DNA from: Solwaraspora sp. WMMD791
GTDB lineage: Bacteria > Actinomycetota > Actinomycetes > Mycobacteriales > Micromonosporaceae
Assembly: GCF_029581195.1 (NCBI RefSeq)
Contig: NZ_CP120737.1
Span: 1,922,001 to 1,986,000, forward strand
Reading direction: 5' to 3'
Length of the DNA: 64,000 nt
Part shown: positions 41,369-51,337 of the stretch, piece by piece
Layout of the letters: each line of letters begins with the position of its first letter
Position numbering within the stretch: the stretch's first letter is position 1
Notes under the pieces: generated by a model
Database searches by the model: none
Seen by the model: only the letters and a program-made list of their open reading frames with translations
Told to the model about the DNA's origin: nothing
Program-made: the position numbers and the translations under genes

Positions 41369-43027
41369 ATGGCAGCTGACGGCGTACCACCGGGCTCGCA
41401 GCCCCACCCCGACACACCCGCCACCGGTGACGTGTCCCGGCGCGGGTTCCTGCGCGGCGCCGGCGCGGTCGGCCTGGGCGCGGCCGCCACCGGCCCACTG
41501 GCCGCGGGTCAGGCGCTGACGGCGGGACCGGCCGCCGCCGCCACCGGCACGGCCGGACGGGACCGACCGCCCCGGGCCGGCTACCACTGGCTCGCCGGCG
41601 ACCACCACGTCCATTCCCAGTTCAGCGTGGACGGGATGTACCGGGTGCGGGACCTGGTCCGGCAGGCCCGTGCGTACGGGTTGGACTGGCTCGTCCTGGC
41701 CGACCACGGCCGGGACGTCCACGCCAGCGCGGGTGCGCAACTGGCCGCCGCCGACATCGCCGCCGTGCGCCGCGCGGTCGGCGACATGCTGGTGTTCCAG
41801 GGGTTGGAGTGGAACATCCCGGCGGCCGAACACGGCACCGTGTTCGTCCACCCCGGGCCGGACGACCTGGCGGTGCTGCGGGAGTTCGAGTCCCGGTTCG
41901 ACGCCGACGTGTTGGACGCCACCGGCACGGCGGCACCCGACGAGGAGCTCGCCCTGGCCGGGCTGCGGTTCCTCGGCGAGGCGGTGGACCGCCGGCGGGT
42001 ACGCGACGCGCTGTTCATCGGCAACCATCCGGCCCGGCGCGGCCTGAACACGCCGCACGAGCTGCGACGCTGGCGCGACACCCGGCCGGACGTGGCCATC
42101 GGCTTCGAGGGGGCGCCGGGTCACCAGGCGGCGGGCATCGCCGCGCCGTTCGGCCTGGGCATGGCCCGAGGGCTGTACTACCTGTCGGCGACCGACGAGT
42201 CGTTCGCCGGCTACCCCCGGGAAAGCTACCGCACCTGGGGCGGGTTCGACTGGATGGCCGCCACTGTCGGCGGGGTGTGGGACAGCCTGCTCGCCGAGGG
42301 CCGGCCATGGTGGATCACGGCGAGCTCGGACGCGCATTCCATCTACGCCGATCCGGCGGTCACCGGGCCGGACAGCGACTTCCACGGCACCGGCCGACAC
42401 GCCGACCCGGTGTACGGCGGCGCGATCAACCCGTGGACGTTCGACTTCTGGCCCGGCTACTACAGCCGTACCCACGTCGGTGCGGACCGCAGGTCGTACG
42501 CGGCGGTGATGGCCGGTCTGCGGGCCGGCCGGATCTGGGTCGACCACGGCGGCCTGATCGACTCCCTCGACGTACGGGCCGTCGCCGACCGGCGGTGGGC
42601 CACCCTCGGTGGCACCCTCACCGTCCGCTCCGGCAGCCGGGTCGAGTTGACCATCTCGGTCGATCTGGCGCAGGAGGCGAACTGGGCCCAGTTCGTCCCC
42701 CGGTTGGCCCGGGTGGACGTGATCCGGGGTGCGGTGACCGGCCCGGTCGCCGATTTGGACACCCGTACCGCGCCGCAGACCTCGGTGGTGGAGTCGTTCG
42801 AGGTCACCGCGACGACCGGCACGGTGACCTTCCGGTACGACCTGGGGCACGTGACCGAGCCATGCTACCTGCGGGTACGCGGCACCGACGGCAACCGCAG
42901 CGCACCCGGCTACCTGGGCGCGGCGGTCGACCCCGCCGGCCCGGCGATGGACCTGGAGGGCTCCGCCGATCCGTGGACCGACCTGTGGTTCTACAGCAAC
43001 CCGATCTGGGTACGCCCGGGGCGGTGA
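41369..43027 (+). CDS. Tat-exported PHP-domain metallohydrolase (CehA/McbA-like)
   Basis: A 552-residue secreted hydrolase. Residues 23-60 form a twin-arginine signal: SRRGFLRGAGAVGLGAAATG. The PHP metal site follows: DHHVHSQFSVDG (H80/H82), VLADHGRDV, FIGNHPARRG and ITASSDAHS. A C-terminal beta-sandwich of about 130 residues completes it. PHP proteins of this type cleave phosphate, phosphonate, carbamate or amide bonds; export in folded, metal-loaded form fits the Tat route. GAGGAG precedes the ATG. Located directly after a glycosyltransferase gene, so it may unmask an exported conjugate. Confidence 0.85.
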   Translation: MAADGVPPGSQPHPDTPATGDVSRRGFLRGAGAVGLGAAATGPLAAGQALTAGPAAAATGTAGRDRPPRAGYHWLAGDHHVHSQFSVDGMYRVRDLVRQARAYGLDWLVLADHGRDVHASAGAQLAAADIAAVRRAVGDMLVFQGLEWNIPAAEHGTVFVHPGPDDLAVLREFESRFDADVLDATGTAAPDEELALAGLRFLGEAVDRRRVRDALFIGNHPARRGLNTPHELRRWRDTRPDVAIGFEGAPGHQAAGIAAPFGLGMARGLYYLSATDESFAGYPRESYRTWGGFDWMAATVGGVWDSLLAEGRPWWITASSDAHSIYADPAVTGPDSDFHGTGRHADPVYGGAINPWTFDFWPGYYSRTHVGADRRSYAAVMAGLRAGRIWVDHGGLIDSLDVRAVADRRWATLGGTLTVRSGSRVELTISVDLAQEANWAQFVPRLARVDVIRGAVTGPVADLDTRTAPQTSVVESFEVTATTGTVTFRYDLGHVTEPCYLRVRGTDGNRSAPGYLGAAVDPAGPAMDLEGSADPWTDLWFYSNPIWVRPGR

Positions 43028-43045
43028 ATCCGCCCCGGCACCGTC

Positions 43046-43080
43046 GATCCGCCCGGCTCTCGGCGCAGGCCGGGCGGGTC
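43046..43080. terminator. Bidirectional terminator between convergent genes
   Basis: Arms 43046-43057 and 43069-43080 (core CCGCCCGGC / GCCGGGCGG) pair over 12 bp with one wobble around an 11-nt loop. It lies exactly between the convergent PHP hydrolase and GT2 genes. Confidence 0.7.
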
Positions 43081-43104
43081 GGCTATCGGGGGCCGGCGGC
43101 CCGG

Positions 43105-44466
43105 TCAGCTCGCGGAGGCGGTCGCCCGACCGGCCCGCCACATCGCGGCCCGCTCGATGACCGCGCACGCCTCCCGCAGCACCAGGCCCTCGGCGCGCAG
43201 CCGCACGTCCAAGGCGTCCAGGTCCGCAGGGCCGCCGTCGGCCCGTACCGCCCGCCAGACGGCGAGCACCCGGTGCAGGTCGGCCTGCCCGGCCGGGGCG
43301 GACACCGGCGCGGCCGGAGCGGACACCGGCGCGGCCGGAGCGGACACCGGCGCGGCCGGAGCGGACACCGGCGCGGCCGGAGCGGACACCGGCGCGGCCG
43401 GGGCGGTGCCCGGCCGGACGTGGTCGGCCAGGGCCTGTCGGGCGGCCTCGACCAGTGGCAGGTCGACGGCGGTGCCGACGTCGAGCCGGGTCAGGTCCAG
43501 CCCGACCGCCGCCGTGGCGGGCGACGCGACGGCGGCGGCCGCCCGGTCGGCGACCGACCGCCACGCCGCGGTCAGCCCGGCGAGGTCGACATGGGCCACC
43601 GGTGCACCGCCGGCGTCGAGCGCCTCGGCCAGGTATCCGGCGACGAACGCGGCGTCGAACAGGTAGCCGTACAGCGCGAACGCGGCACGTAGCTCGTCGG
43701 AGCACACCTCCGGGAAGCGGCGGTACCGACGGTAACCGGCCGAGGCGAGCAGCTGGAACTGCGCGAGCATCCCGGTCGGATCGGCCCCGGTGCCGTCACC
43801 GCGCCAGACCAGCGCGGCGCCCCGACCGTAGCGCCGGGCCCGTTCGGTGATCTCGTCGACGTGCTCCGGCAACAGGTGCAGACCCGGTGCCGTGTCGGCC
43901 AGCCACCGGATCGGCAGCCCGGCGGCCCGTACCGCATGACCGAACGCGACGTCCTCGCCGACCAGCGGCAACTTCTCGTCGAAGCGCAACCAACCGGGCA
44001 GCAGGTCACGCCGTACCCCGCAGTTGCCGGTGACGGTGCGGGCCGAGCGGGCGTCGACCGGCGGCGCGTCGAACAGCCGCTGATGGTTGCAGAAGGCGGT
44101 CACCGGCCCCCGCTGCGGCACCCGGACCGGGGCGGTCACCACCGGGCAGTCGGTGTCGGCCAGCGCCGCCGCCAGGTCGCGTCCCCAACTCGGCGGATAG
44201 CCGGCGCCGTCGTCGCCGAACAGTACGATGTCGTTGCAGGCCGCCGCCAGCCCGGCGTTACGGGCCCGCGCCACGTTGGCCCGTTCCAGGCGCAGCACCC
44301 GCACCAGCGACGAGCGGGGCAGGGGCGGCAGCCGCCGCGCGCCGTTGACGACGACCAGCACCTCGGCGTCAGGCCCGGTGGCGGACGCCGCCCGGACCGC
44401 ACCCTCCACCGAGGACCACAGCGACGCGCGGGTGCCGAGGGTGGGGATGACCACGCTCACCGACAT
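43105..44466 (-). CDS. Family 2 glycosyltransferase with helical C-terminal domain (copy 2)
   Basis: A 453-residue GT-A protein paralogous to the gene at 20306. MSVSVVIPTLGTRASLWSSV, RANVARARNAGLAAA, IVLFGDDGAGYPPSW (the DxD of copy 1 is here GDDGA), TVTGNCGVRRDLLPG and LVGEDVAFGHAVRAAGLPIRW are shared features. Near the C-terminus five SAPAAPV heptads from a 21-bp repeat form a flexible linker. Last gene of the long PKS operon, overlapping the epimerase by 10 bp. GT2 enzymes are unusual in type II PKS clusters; role unknown. Confidence 0.82.
   Translation of the reverse strand: MSVSVVIPTLGTRASLWSSVEGAVRAASATGPDAEVLVVVNGARRLPPLPRSSLVRVLRLERANVARARNAGLAAACNDIVLFGDDGAGYPPSWGRDLAAALADTDCPVVTAPVRVPQRGPVTAFCNHQRLFDAPPVDARSARTVTGNCGVRRDLLPGWLRFDEKLPLVGEDVAFGHAVRAAGLPIRWLADTAPGLHLLPEHVDEITERARRYGRGAALVWRGDGTGADPTGMLAQFQLLASAGYRRYRRFPEVCSDELRAAFALYGYLFDAAFVAGYLAEALDAGGAPVAHVDLAGLTAAWRSVADRAAAAVASPATAAVGLDLTRLDVGTAVDLPLVEAARQALADHVRPGTAPAAPVSAPAAPVSAPAAPVSAPAAPVSAPAAPVSAPAGQADLHRVLAVWRAVRADGGPADLDALDVRLRAEGLVLREACAVIERAAMWRAGRATASAS
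43300..43404. repeat. 5 x 21-bp in-frame tandem repeat
   Basis: Five head-to-tail copies of a 21-bp unit (GGACACCGGCGCGGCCGGAG with a final C), the last with one change, inside the GT2 gene. On the coding strand it gives an Ala/Pro linker of SAPAAPV repeats. Copy number is likely variable between strains. Confidence 0.95.
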
Positions 44467-45530
44467 GCGTCCTCCACCGGGGTGCGGCCCCGCATCGGCG
44501 CCACCGCGAACGCCGCCATGCCGTCGGCGAACCCGACCGTCGGCGTCCAGCCGAGTTCGGCCATGATGCGCCGGGGGGAGGCGACGATCTCCCGGACGTC
44601 GCCCACCCGGTACTCGCCGGTCACCACCGGTGGCGGGCCGCCACCGGCGGCCGCCAGCACCGTCGCCACCTCCAGGATCGTCCGGGGGTCGCCGGAGGCG
44701 ACGTTGTACGTCCGCAGACCCGCCTCGCTGCGGCGCAGCGCGGCGACGTTGGCCGACACGATGTCGTCGACGTGGACGAAGTCCCGGCGGGGGGCGCCGT
44801 CCTCGTAGACCCGGGGTGCGACGCCGGCGACGACCGCGCTGCGGAAGGTGGCCGCCACCCCGGAGTACGGGCTGGCGTAGGGCATGTCGGGGCCGTACAC
44901 GTTGTGGTAGCGCAACGAGACCGCACTGCCGCCGGTCTGCACCGCCCAGGCGTCGACCAGCAGCTCCTGGGCGAGCTTGGTGACTGCGTACATGTTGCGC
45001 GGTGGGTCCGGCACGTCGTCCTCGGTGACCGGTTCGGCCTCGACGACGCCGCCGCACCGCCCGCAGACCGGCGCGAACCGGCCGGCCGCCAGGTCGTGCG
45101 GTTCCCGCCCGGCCGGGCGGGTCCGGCCGTGCTCCGGGCAGCGGTACCGGCTGGCGCCGTAGATCACCACGCTGCCGGCGAGGACCAGCCGGCCGATGTC
45201 GGCCTCGGCCATCGCCGCCAACAGCGTGGCGGTGCCGAGGTCGTTGCAGCCGACGTGCCGGCGGGCGTCGAGGATCTCCCGACCCCGACCGACCACCGCC
45301 GCCTGGTGGCTGACCAGGTCGACGCCGCGCAGCACCGCCTCCACCGTCGCGGGGTCGCGCAGATCGCCGGGGACGAACTCGACGCCGTCGGGCATCGGTG
45401 GCGGCGTACCGTCGGGGTGGGCCTCGGGCAGCAGCGCGTCGACGACGCGTACCTCGTGACCGGCGCCGACCAGGGCGGTGACCACTCGCCGGCCGATGAA
45501 CCCGGCACCTCCGGTGACCAGAATCCGCAT
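44457..45530 (-). CDS. NAD-dependent epimerase/dehydratase with zinc-ribbon insertion
   Basis: A 357-residue extended SDR. TGGAGFIGRRVV is the NAD turn; catalytic S120 and Y181-x3-K185 (YAVTK) are intact; RRDFVHVDDIV is conserved. Between strands a 30-residue insertion holds C131-P-E-H134 and C156-G-R-C159, a probable metal knuckle not found in GalE or RmlB. Likely makes or epimerises a nucleotide sugar (4-epimerase or 4,6-dehydratase class). Third-last gene function in the PKS operon, next to a sugar-type methyltransferase. Confidence 0.85.
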   Translation of the reverse strand: MRILVTGGAGFIGRRVVTALVGAGHEVRVVDALLPEAHPDGTPPPMPDGVEFVPGDLRDPATVEAVLRGVDLVSHQAAVVGRGREILDARRHVGCNDLGTATLLAAMAEADIGRLVLAGSVVIYGASRYRCPEHGRTRPAGREPHDLAAGRFAPVCGRCGGVVEAEPVTEDDVPDPPRNMYAVTKLAQELLVDAWAVQTGGSAVSLRYHNVYGPDMPYASPYSGVAATFRSAVVAGVAPRVYEDGAPRRDFVHVDDIVSANVAALRRSEAGLRTYNVASGDPRTILEVATVLAAAGGGPPPVVTGEYRVGDVREIVASPRRIMAELGWTPTVGFADGMAAFAVAPMRGRTPVEDACR

Positions 45531-45556
45531 CGTCGTCTCCCTTCCGCCCCGGTTCC

Positions 45557-46357
45557 TCAGCGCGCTCCGGCGGAGGGGGCCGGCCCGGTAACGGCGTCCG
45601 GCCCGGCGGCGGCGTCCGGCGCGACCCGGCAGGCGAAGGCCATGAAGTAGTCCTCGACCCGGACCTCGACGACCTCGTGGAACACGTCCCGCAGGATGCG
45701 GGTGGCGGCGTCGCTGTGCAGCAGCTGGGTGCGGTACGCCCCGGTGCGCAGCCGACCGCCGCTGGTGCGGATCATCAGCGCCGTACCGAGGAAACCGGCG
45801 GTACGCCGCAGATGCGCGACCCGGCCGTATCGCAGCCGCTGGAACTGGTGGAAGTTGTCGACCGTCCACAGGTTGCCGATGAACATCCCGCCGGGGGCGA
45901 CGAAGCCCCGCAGCCGGGTGAGCACCTGCCGGACGTCGCCGAGGTGGTGGATGGCGTCCAGGCACATCACCAGCTCGGACGTGCCCACGCCGTGGTCGGC
46001 CCAGAAGTCGCCCTGGATCAGCTCCAGGTTGTCGTGGTCGACCCGGGCGCGGGCCCGACGCAGTCCTTCGGCCGAGATGTCGACCGCGGTGATCTGGCGG
46101 GCCCGGGTCCGTTCGGCGGCCAACCGGGTGAACTCGCCGGTGCCGCAGGCGAACTCCAGCACCCGGCCGGTGTCGGCGGCGTGCCGGCTGATCAGCTCGG
46201 CCACGGTCGCCTTCTGCTGCAGGAACGCCTCGCCGAGCACCGGGTGCTGCTCGTGGGTGTCGCGGTCCCAGAACCGGGCGGCCCAGTAGGCACGGCCGTC
46301 CGGCGGGATGTTACGGATCACGCTGTTGCCGGTACGGGCCATGAACTCAGCGAGCAT
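45557..46357 (-). CDS. SAM-dependent methyltransferase, sugar-operon type
   Basis: A 266-residue class I methyltransferase. VLEFACGTGEFTRLAAER is motif I, QITAVDISAEGLRRAR motif II, LELIQGDFWADHG, LDAIHHLGDVRQVLTRL and VAPGGMFIGNLW follow. Sandwiched between two NDP-sugar epimerase/dehydratase genes with which it overlaps or nearly abuts, so a methyl on the sugar is the simplest role; methylation of the aglycone cannot be excluded. Confidence 0.8.
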   Translation of the reverse strand: MLAEFMARTGNSVIRNIPPDGRAYWAARFWDRDTHEQHPVLGEAFLQQKATVAELISRHAADTGRVLEFACGTGEFTRLAAERTRARQITAVDISAEGLRRARARVDHDNLELIQGDFWADHGVGTSELVMCLDAIHHLGDVRQVLTRLRGFVAPGGMFIGNLWTVDNFHQFQRLRYGRVAHLRRTAGFLGTALMIRTSGGRLRTGAYRTQLLHSDAATRILRDVFHEVVEVRVEDYFMAFACRVAPDAAAGPDAVTGPAPSAGAR

Positions 46358-47342
46358 CGGTCTGCCTTTCGTCGTCGTGGGAGGCGCGGGGCGGGGGTAC
46401 GGCGGAGGTGCCGGGGTCCGGCGGCGGTCGGCGGTTCGGGGTGGCCCGCCACATCGCGGTGATCCCGTCGGCCAACGTGGTCCGCGACCGCCAGCCGAGC
46501 AGCCGGTGGGCCCGGCCGACGTCGAGGAGCACGTCGCGGCGGTCCACCGGGCGTGGCGGCAGCCGGCGTACCGGCAGGTCCCCGCCGACGACCGCGCGGA
46601 CCGCGGTCAGCAGGTCGGCCAGCGGGGTGCTGACCCCGGAGCCGACGTTGAGGATCACCGGCGGCACACCGGCGGTGGCGCCCAACCGGGCGGGCAGGCG
46701 CAGCATGCAGTCGACGACATCGTCGACGTACACGTAGTCCCGGGTGGTGTCCGGGTCACCGATCAACGTCAGCGGCTCCCCGGCGGCGGCGGCCCGCAGC
46801 CAGTACGCCAGCACACCCTGGCTGCGGTCCACCCGCTGCCCCGGGCCGTAGACGTTGGACAATCGCAGGATGACGGTGGGGATGGTGTCGCAGTGGTCGA
46901 GCAGCAGCTGTTCCAGCGCGAGCTTCGCCGCGCCGTAGCGGGAGGTGGCCCGGGTCGGCAGATCCTCCCGGTACGGTCCGGGCAGGTCGGGGTCGTAGAC
47001 GGTGCCGGCGGAGCTGGTCAGCACGACCATCGGTGGGTCCGGGGTCCGGGCCAGCATCCGCACCAGCGCGGCGAACCGGGCGTGGTCGGCGGTGACCAGC
47101 TCCGGGTGCTGCTCCGCCAGCGCCGGGGTGACGCTGGTGGCCAGGTAGAAGATGACCGCCGGGCCGCCGGTGGCCGCCTGCTGGTGCAGCCCGCGCTGGC
47201 GGGTGTAGCCGTGCACCACGGTGCCCCGCGCGATCAGTGAGCCACTGAGTCGCCGGCCGATGAAGCCGTCCGAGCCGACCACCGCGACGGCGGGCGCGGA
47301 CGTGTCCGGTCGGGCGGCGCGCACCGGCGCCACGGTGTCCAT
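46347..47342 (-). CDS. NAD-dependent epimerase/dehydratase
   Basis: A 331-residue extended SDR. VAVVGSDGFIGRRL is the NAD turn; the acid expected after strand 2 is absent (HGYTRQRG), hinting at NADP. VVLTSSAGTVYD and YGAAK (Tyr, Lys) form the active site; SNVYGPGQRVDRSQGVLAYW and TRDYVYVDDVVDCML are family segments. Probably a 4-ketoreductase or 4-epimerase of an NDP-sugar. ATG at 47342 is 11 bp after the second monooxygenase gene. C-terminus is Pro-rich. Confidence 0.82.
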   Translation of the reverse strand: MDTVAPVRAARPDTSAPAVAVVGSDGFIGRRLSGSLIARGTVVHGYTRQRGLHQQAATGGPAVIFYLATSVTPALAEQHPELVTADHARFAALVRMLARTPDPPMVVLTSSAGTVYDPDLPGPYREDLPTRATSRYGAAKLALEQLLLDHCDTIPTVILRLSNVYGPGQRVDRSQGVLAYWLRAAAAGEPLTLIGDPDTTRDYVYVDDVVDCMLRLPARLGATAGVPPVILNVGSGVSTPLADLLTAVRAVVGGDLPVRRLPPRPVDRRDVLLDVGRAHRLLGWRSRTTLADGITAMWRATPNRRPPPDPGTSAVPPPRASHDDERQTDAR

Positions 47343-47353
47343 CGTCGCCGCCC

Positions 47354-47668
47354 CTACCCGTACGAGGCCGCGACGCGGTAGACCCCGAACGGCGGACTCA
47401 TCCGGGTGTCCTGGTACGGCCGCAGCGGTGCGGTGATCCGCCGGTGCGCCGGGCCCTGCTCCCAGGCGTGGAAGGCCGCCATGCTGGCCCACTCGCTGAG
47501 CACCACCATCGACCCCGGCGGGTCGACCAGTTCCAGCAGGGCGTTGCGGACCAGTCCCGGAGTGCCGTCGAGTTCCCGGCTCACCTCGTGGTAGGCGTCG
47601 ACGACGCTGGCCGGTCCGTCCGGCGGGGCCACGGCGAACAGCAGTACGCAGACCCGTGGGCCGCTCAC
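47354..47668 (-). CDS. Antibiotic biosynthesis monooxygenase (ABM), copy 2
   Basis: A 104-residue dimeric ferredoxin-like fold protein of the ABM group (ActVA-Orf6, TcmH). PASVVDAYHEVSRELDGTPGLVRNALLEL, MVVLSEWASMAAFHAWEQGPAHRRITAPLRPY are typical strands and the conserved W. These enzymes oxidise phenols to quinones without cofactor. GTG start overlaps the previous ABM gene. In pentangular polyphenol pathways paired ABMs (PdmH and PdmI) open the quinone ring positions. Confidence 0.82.
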   Translation of the reverse strand: MSGPRVCVLLFAVAPPDGPASVVDAYHEVSRELDGTPGLVRNALLELVDPPGSMVVLSEWASMAAFHAWEQGPAHRRITAPLRPYQDTRMSPPFGVYRVAASYG

Positions 47669-48033
47669 CGGTCGGCTCCGTCGGCGGGGCGGACGGCGAC
47701 CACGGTCATCGTCGACATCGACCCGGACTCGCGGTACGGGTGCAGCCGGGCCCGGTGTTCCTGGTGCCGCTCGCTGCGCTCGTAGTCGCGGAAGCTGGCC
47801 TCGTCGGTCCAGTCGCTGACGATGTAGTACACGCCGGGCTCGGTGTCGCTGCGGCTCAGCGACTGGCCGAGCTGGGCGGCCTCCGCGGCGATGGTGGCCG
47901 CCCCGGAGCGCCAGGCCCGGACGAACTGGTCGTCCTGCCCGGCCTTGACCTGCATCCGCAGCAGCACCCGGTACGCGGTGGCCGGCTCCGGCTGGTGGGT
48001 CTGCGGTGCCTCGGGTGCCTGGGGTGCGGCCAT
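47665..48033 (-). CDS. Antibiotic biosynthesis monooxygenase (ABM), copy 1
   Basis: A 122-residue ABM with an extra 20-residue Pro/Ala-rich head. YRVLLRMQVKAGQDDQFVRAWRSG, YYIVSDWTDEASFRDYERSERHQEH are the hallmark strands. Starts 1 bp after the ketoreductase stop and overlaps ABM copy 2 by 4 bp. Expected role is cofactor-free oxygenation of the polyketide A/D ring region. Confidence 0.84.
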   Translation of the reverse strand: MAAPQAPEAPQTHQPEPATAYRVLLRMQVKAGQDDQFVRAWRSGAATIAAEAAQLGQSLSRSDTEPGVYYIVSDWTDEASFRDYERSERHQEHRARLHPYRESGSMSTMTVVAVRPADGADR

Positions 48034-48034
48034 G

Positions 48035-48766
48035 TCAGATCCCCCCGTCGACGTCGACGGTGGCGCCGGTCAGGTAGCCGGCCGCCTCGCTGGCGAGGAA
48101 GCAGACCACGGCGGCGACCTCCTGCGGGGTGCCGAGGCGACGCAGCGCGGTCAGCTGCTCGTAGCGGGCCAGCACCTCGGCAGGCAGCTCCTTCTCGGTG
48201 GCGATCACGCCGGGCGCCACCAGGTTGACCCGGATGCCCCGGGGCCCGAGTTCCTTGGCCAACGACCGGGTGAGCCCGATCAGGCCGGCCTTCGCGGCGG
48301 TGTAGTGGGCGCGCAGCGGGATGCCGACGGTGGCGACCCGGGAGCCGACGTTGACGATCGACGCCCCGGCACCGAGCAGCGGCAGGACCTCCCGGACGAC
48401 CAGGAACGCGCCGGTGAGGTTGGTGTCCAGCACCCGCCGCCACTCGTCGACGGCCAACTGGTCGATCGGCTGGTGGCTGATCACGCCGGCGTTGTTGACC
48501 ACGACGTCGAGCCGGCCGTACCGCAGCCGGCACTCGTCGGCCAGCGCGCTGAGCTGTCCGGGGTCGCCGATGTCGGCGCGGACCAGGTGGTGGTCGCCGG
48601 GGATCTCCTTGAGCGTACGGGCGAGGTCGTCGACGTGCGGGCCGTCGGCGCGGTAGCAGGCCACGACGTCGGCACCGGCGTGGGCCAGGGCCGTGACGAT
48701 GCCCCGGCCGATGCCCCGGGTGCCCCCGGTGACCAGGGCCGCCCGGCCGGACAGTGAGGTGGGCAT
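48035..48766 (-). CDS. Type II PKS ketoreductase (FabG/SDR)
   Basis: A 243-residue classical SDR. VTGGTRGIG (residues 12-20), NNAG (91-94), catalytic S142, Y155 and K159 (HYTAAK), then PRGIRVNLVAPG and TGATVDVDGGI. In pentangular polyphenol pathways such a KR (PdmG, BenL) reduces a late position of the poly-beta-keto chain in place of the C-9 KR of anthracyclines. The complete active site contrasts with the decayed SDRs at 37940 and 38680. Confidence 0.9.
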   Translation of the reverse strand: MPTSLSGRAALVTGGTRGIGRGIVTALAHAGADVVACYRADGPHVDDLARTLKEIPGDHHLVRADIGDPGQLSALADECRLRYGRLDVVVNNAGVISHQPIDQLAVDEWRRVLDTNLTGAFLVVREVLPLLGAGASIVNVGSRVATVGIPLRAHYTAAKAGLIGLTRSLAKELGPRGIRVNLVAPGVIATEKELPAEVLARYEQLTALRRLGTPQEVAAVVCFLASEAAGYLTGATVDVDGGI

Positions 48767-48813
48767 GGATGCCTCCTACGGGACGAGTTCGGGATCGGTC
48801 GGTGTCACCTGGG

Positions 48814-50059
<1,246 letters not shown>

Positions 50060-50104
50060 CTGGTCGTCCCTTCCGTCTGCCCTCCGCCGGCCGGCGGAGG
50101 GTCG

Positions 50105-51337
50105 TCACACCGCCCTGACCACCAGCGCGGCGTTGAACCCGCCGTAGCCACGGGCCAGTACCACCGCCACCCGCACCCGGGCCGGGCGGGGCACCTCCAG
50201 AACCAGGTCGACGGGGCAGTCCGGGGCGGCCGCGTCGATCCCCACCGCCGGCGGCAGGACCGAGTCCCGGATGGCCAGCACCGCCGCCACCACGTCGAGG
50301 GCGGCCCCGCCGGCGTACATCCGGCCGGTCATCGTCTTCGGCACCGCCACCGGCACCCGGCCGGGCCCGAACACGGCGGCGATCGCCGCAGCCTCCTGCC
50401 GGTCGGCGTCGCGGACCCCGGCGCCGTCGGCGAAGACCACGTCGACATCGGCCGGTCGCTGCCCGGCGTCGGCCAGCGCCGCTTCGATCGCCCGGCGCAG
50501 GCCCGGCTCGCCGGTGCCGGGCCGGGGGTCGAAGGTGGCGGCGCAGCCGGCGATCTCGGCGTACCCACGGGCACCGCGCGAGCGCGCCGAGTCCTCCCGT
50601 TCGACCAGCAGGATCGCCCCGCCTTCGCCGGGCACGTAGCCGGCCGCGTCGGCGGCGAACGGCAGGTAGCTGCGGTGCGGGTCGTCGCCGGTGGCCAGCC
50701 GGCCGCTGGCCAGCTGGCAGACGATGGCGTACGGCGACAGCGGTGCCTCGGCGCCGCCGGAGACCACCAGTCGGCTGCCGGCGCGCAGCAGCCGCCGGGC
50801 GTCGGCGAGGGCGTCCAGTCCGGCGGCCTGTTCGCTGACCAGCACCCCGCACGGGCCCCGGGCGCCGTAGCGGATGGAGAGCTGCCCGGTCGTCGCCGCG
50901 TAGAACCAGGCGATCGACTGGTACGCGCCGACGAACTGCGGCCCCTGCGACCAGAGCCGGGCGATCTCCCGCTGGCCGAACTCGTTGCCGCCGGACGAGC
51001 TGCCGGTGACCACGCCGAACTCGTACTCGGGCAGGGTCGTCGGGTCGATGCCGGCGTCGGCGAACGCCTCGGTCGCGGCGGCCAGCCCGAACGCGGTCCA
51101 CCGGTCGGTCTGCGCGGTCAGCCGGGGCGGCAGGTGCGCGCCGGCGACGAAGTCCTCGGCGACGCCGCCGACCCGTAGCGGGTAGGTGGCACCTACCGAC
51201 GGCAGCGGCCGGATGCCGCTCTTGCCGGCCAGGGTCGCCGACCAGTACGCCGGCACCCCGGTGCCGTTGGGGGCGACGACGCCGATCCCGGTCACCAGTG
51301 CCCGGCCGCCGGGGGTGCCGGGCGTCGGGGCGGTCAC
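50105..51337 (-). CDS. Type II PKS chain length factor (KS-beta)
   Basis: A 410-residue ketosynthase-fold partner lacking the active Cys: at the nucleophile position the sequence is [11 protein letters not shown] with Gln170. The Gln itself is the decarboxylase feature of CLFs. [18 protein letters not shown] begins it. CLF sets polyketide length through the heterodimer channel; predicting the exact length needs comparison of gatekeeper residues. GTG start overlaps the KS-alpha stop by 4 bp. Confidence 0.96.
   Translation of the reverse strand: MTAPTPGTPGGRALVTGIGVVAPNGTGVPAYWSATLAGKSGIRPLPSVGATYPLRVGGVAEDFVAGAHLPPRLTAQTDRWTAFGLAAATEAFADAGIDPTTLPEYEFGVVTGSSSGGNEFGQREIARLWSQGPQFVGAYQSIAWFYAATTGQLSIRYGARGPCGVLVSEQAAGLDALADARRLLRAGSRLVVSGGAEAPLSPYAIVCQLASGRLATGDDPHRSYLPFAADAAGYVPGEGGAILLVEREDSARSRGARGYAEIAGCAATFDPRPGTGEPGLRRAIEAALADAGQRPADVDVVFADGAGVRDADRQEAAAIAAVFGPGRVPVAVPKTMTGRMYAGGAALDVVAAVLAIRDSVLPPAVGIDAAAPDCPVDLVLEVPRPARVRVAVVLARGYGGFNAALVVRAV

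Noticed and set aside
43300-43404. The 21-bp repeat as a regulatory iteron array
   Set aside because: It is in frame and inside a coding sequence, giving a clean SAPAAPV linker, so a protein-level explanation suffices.
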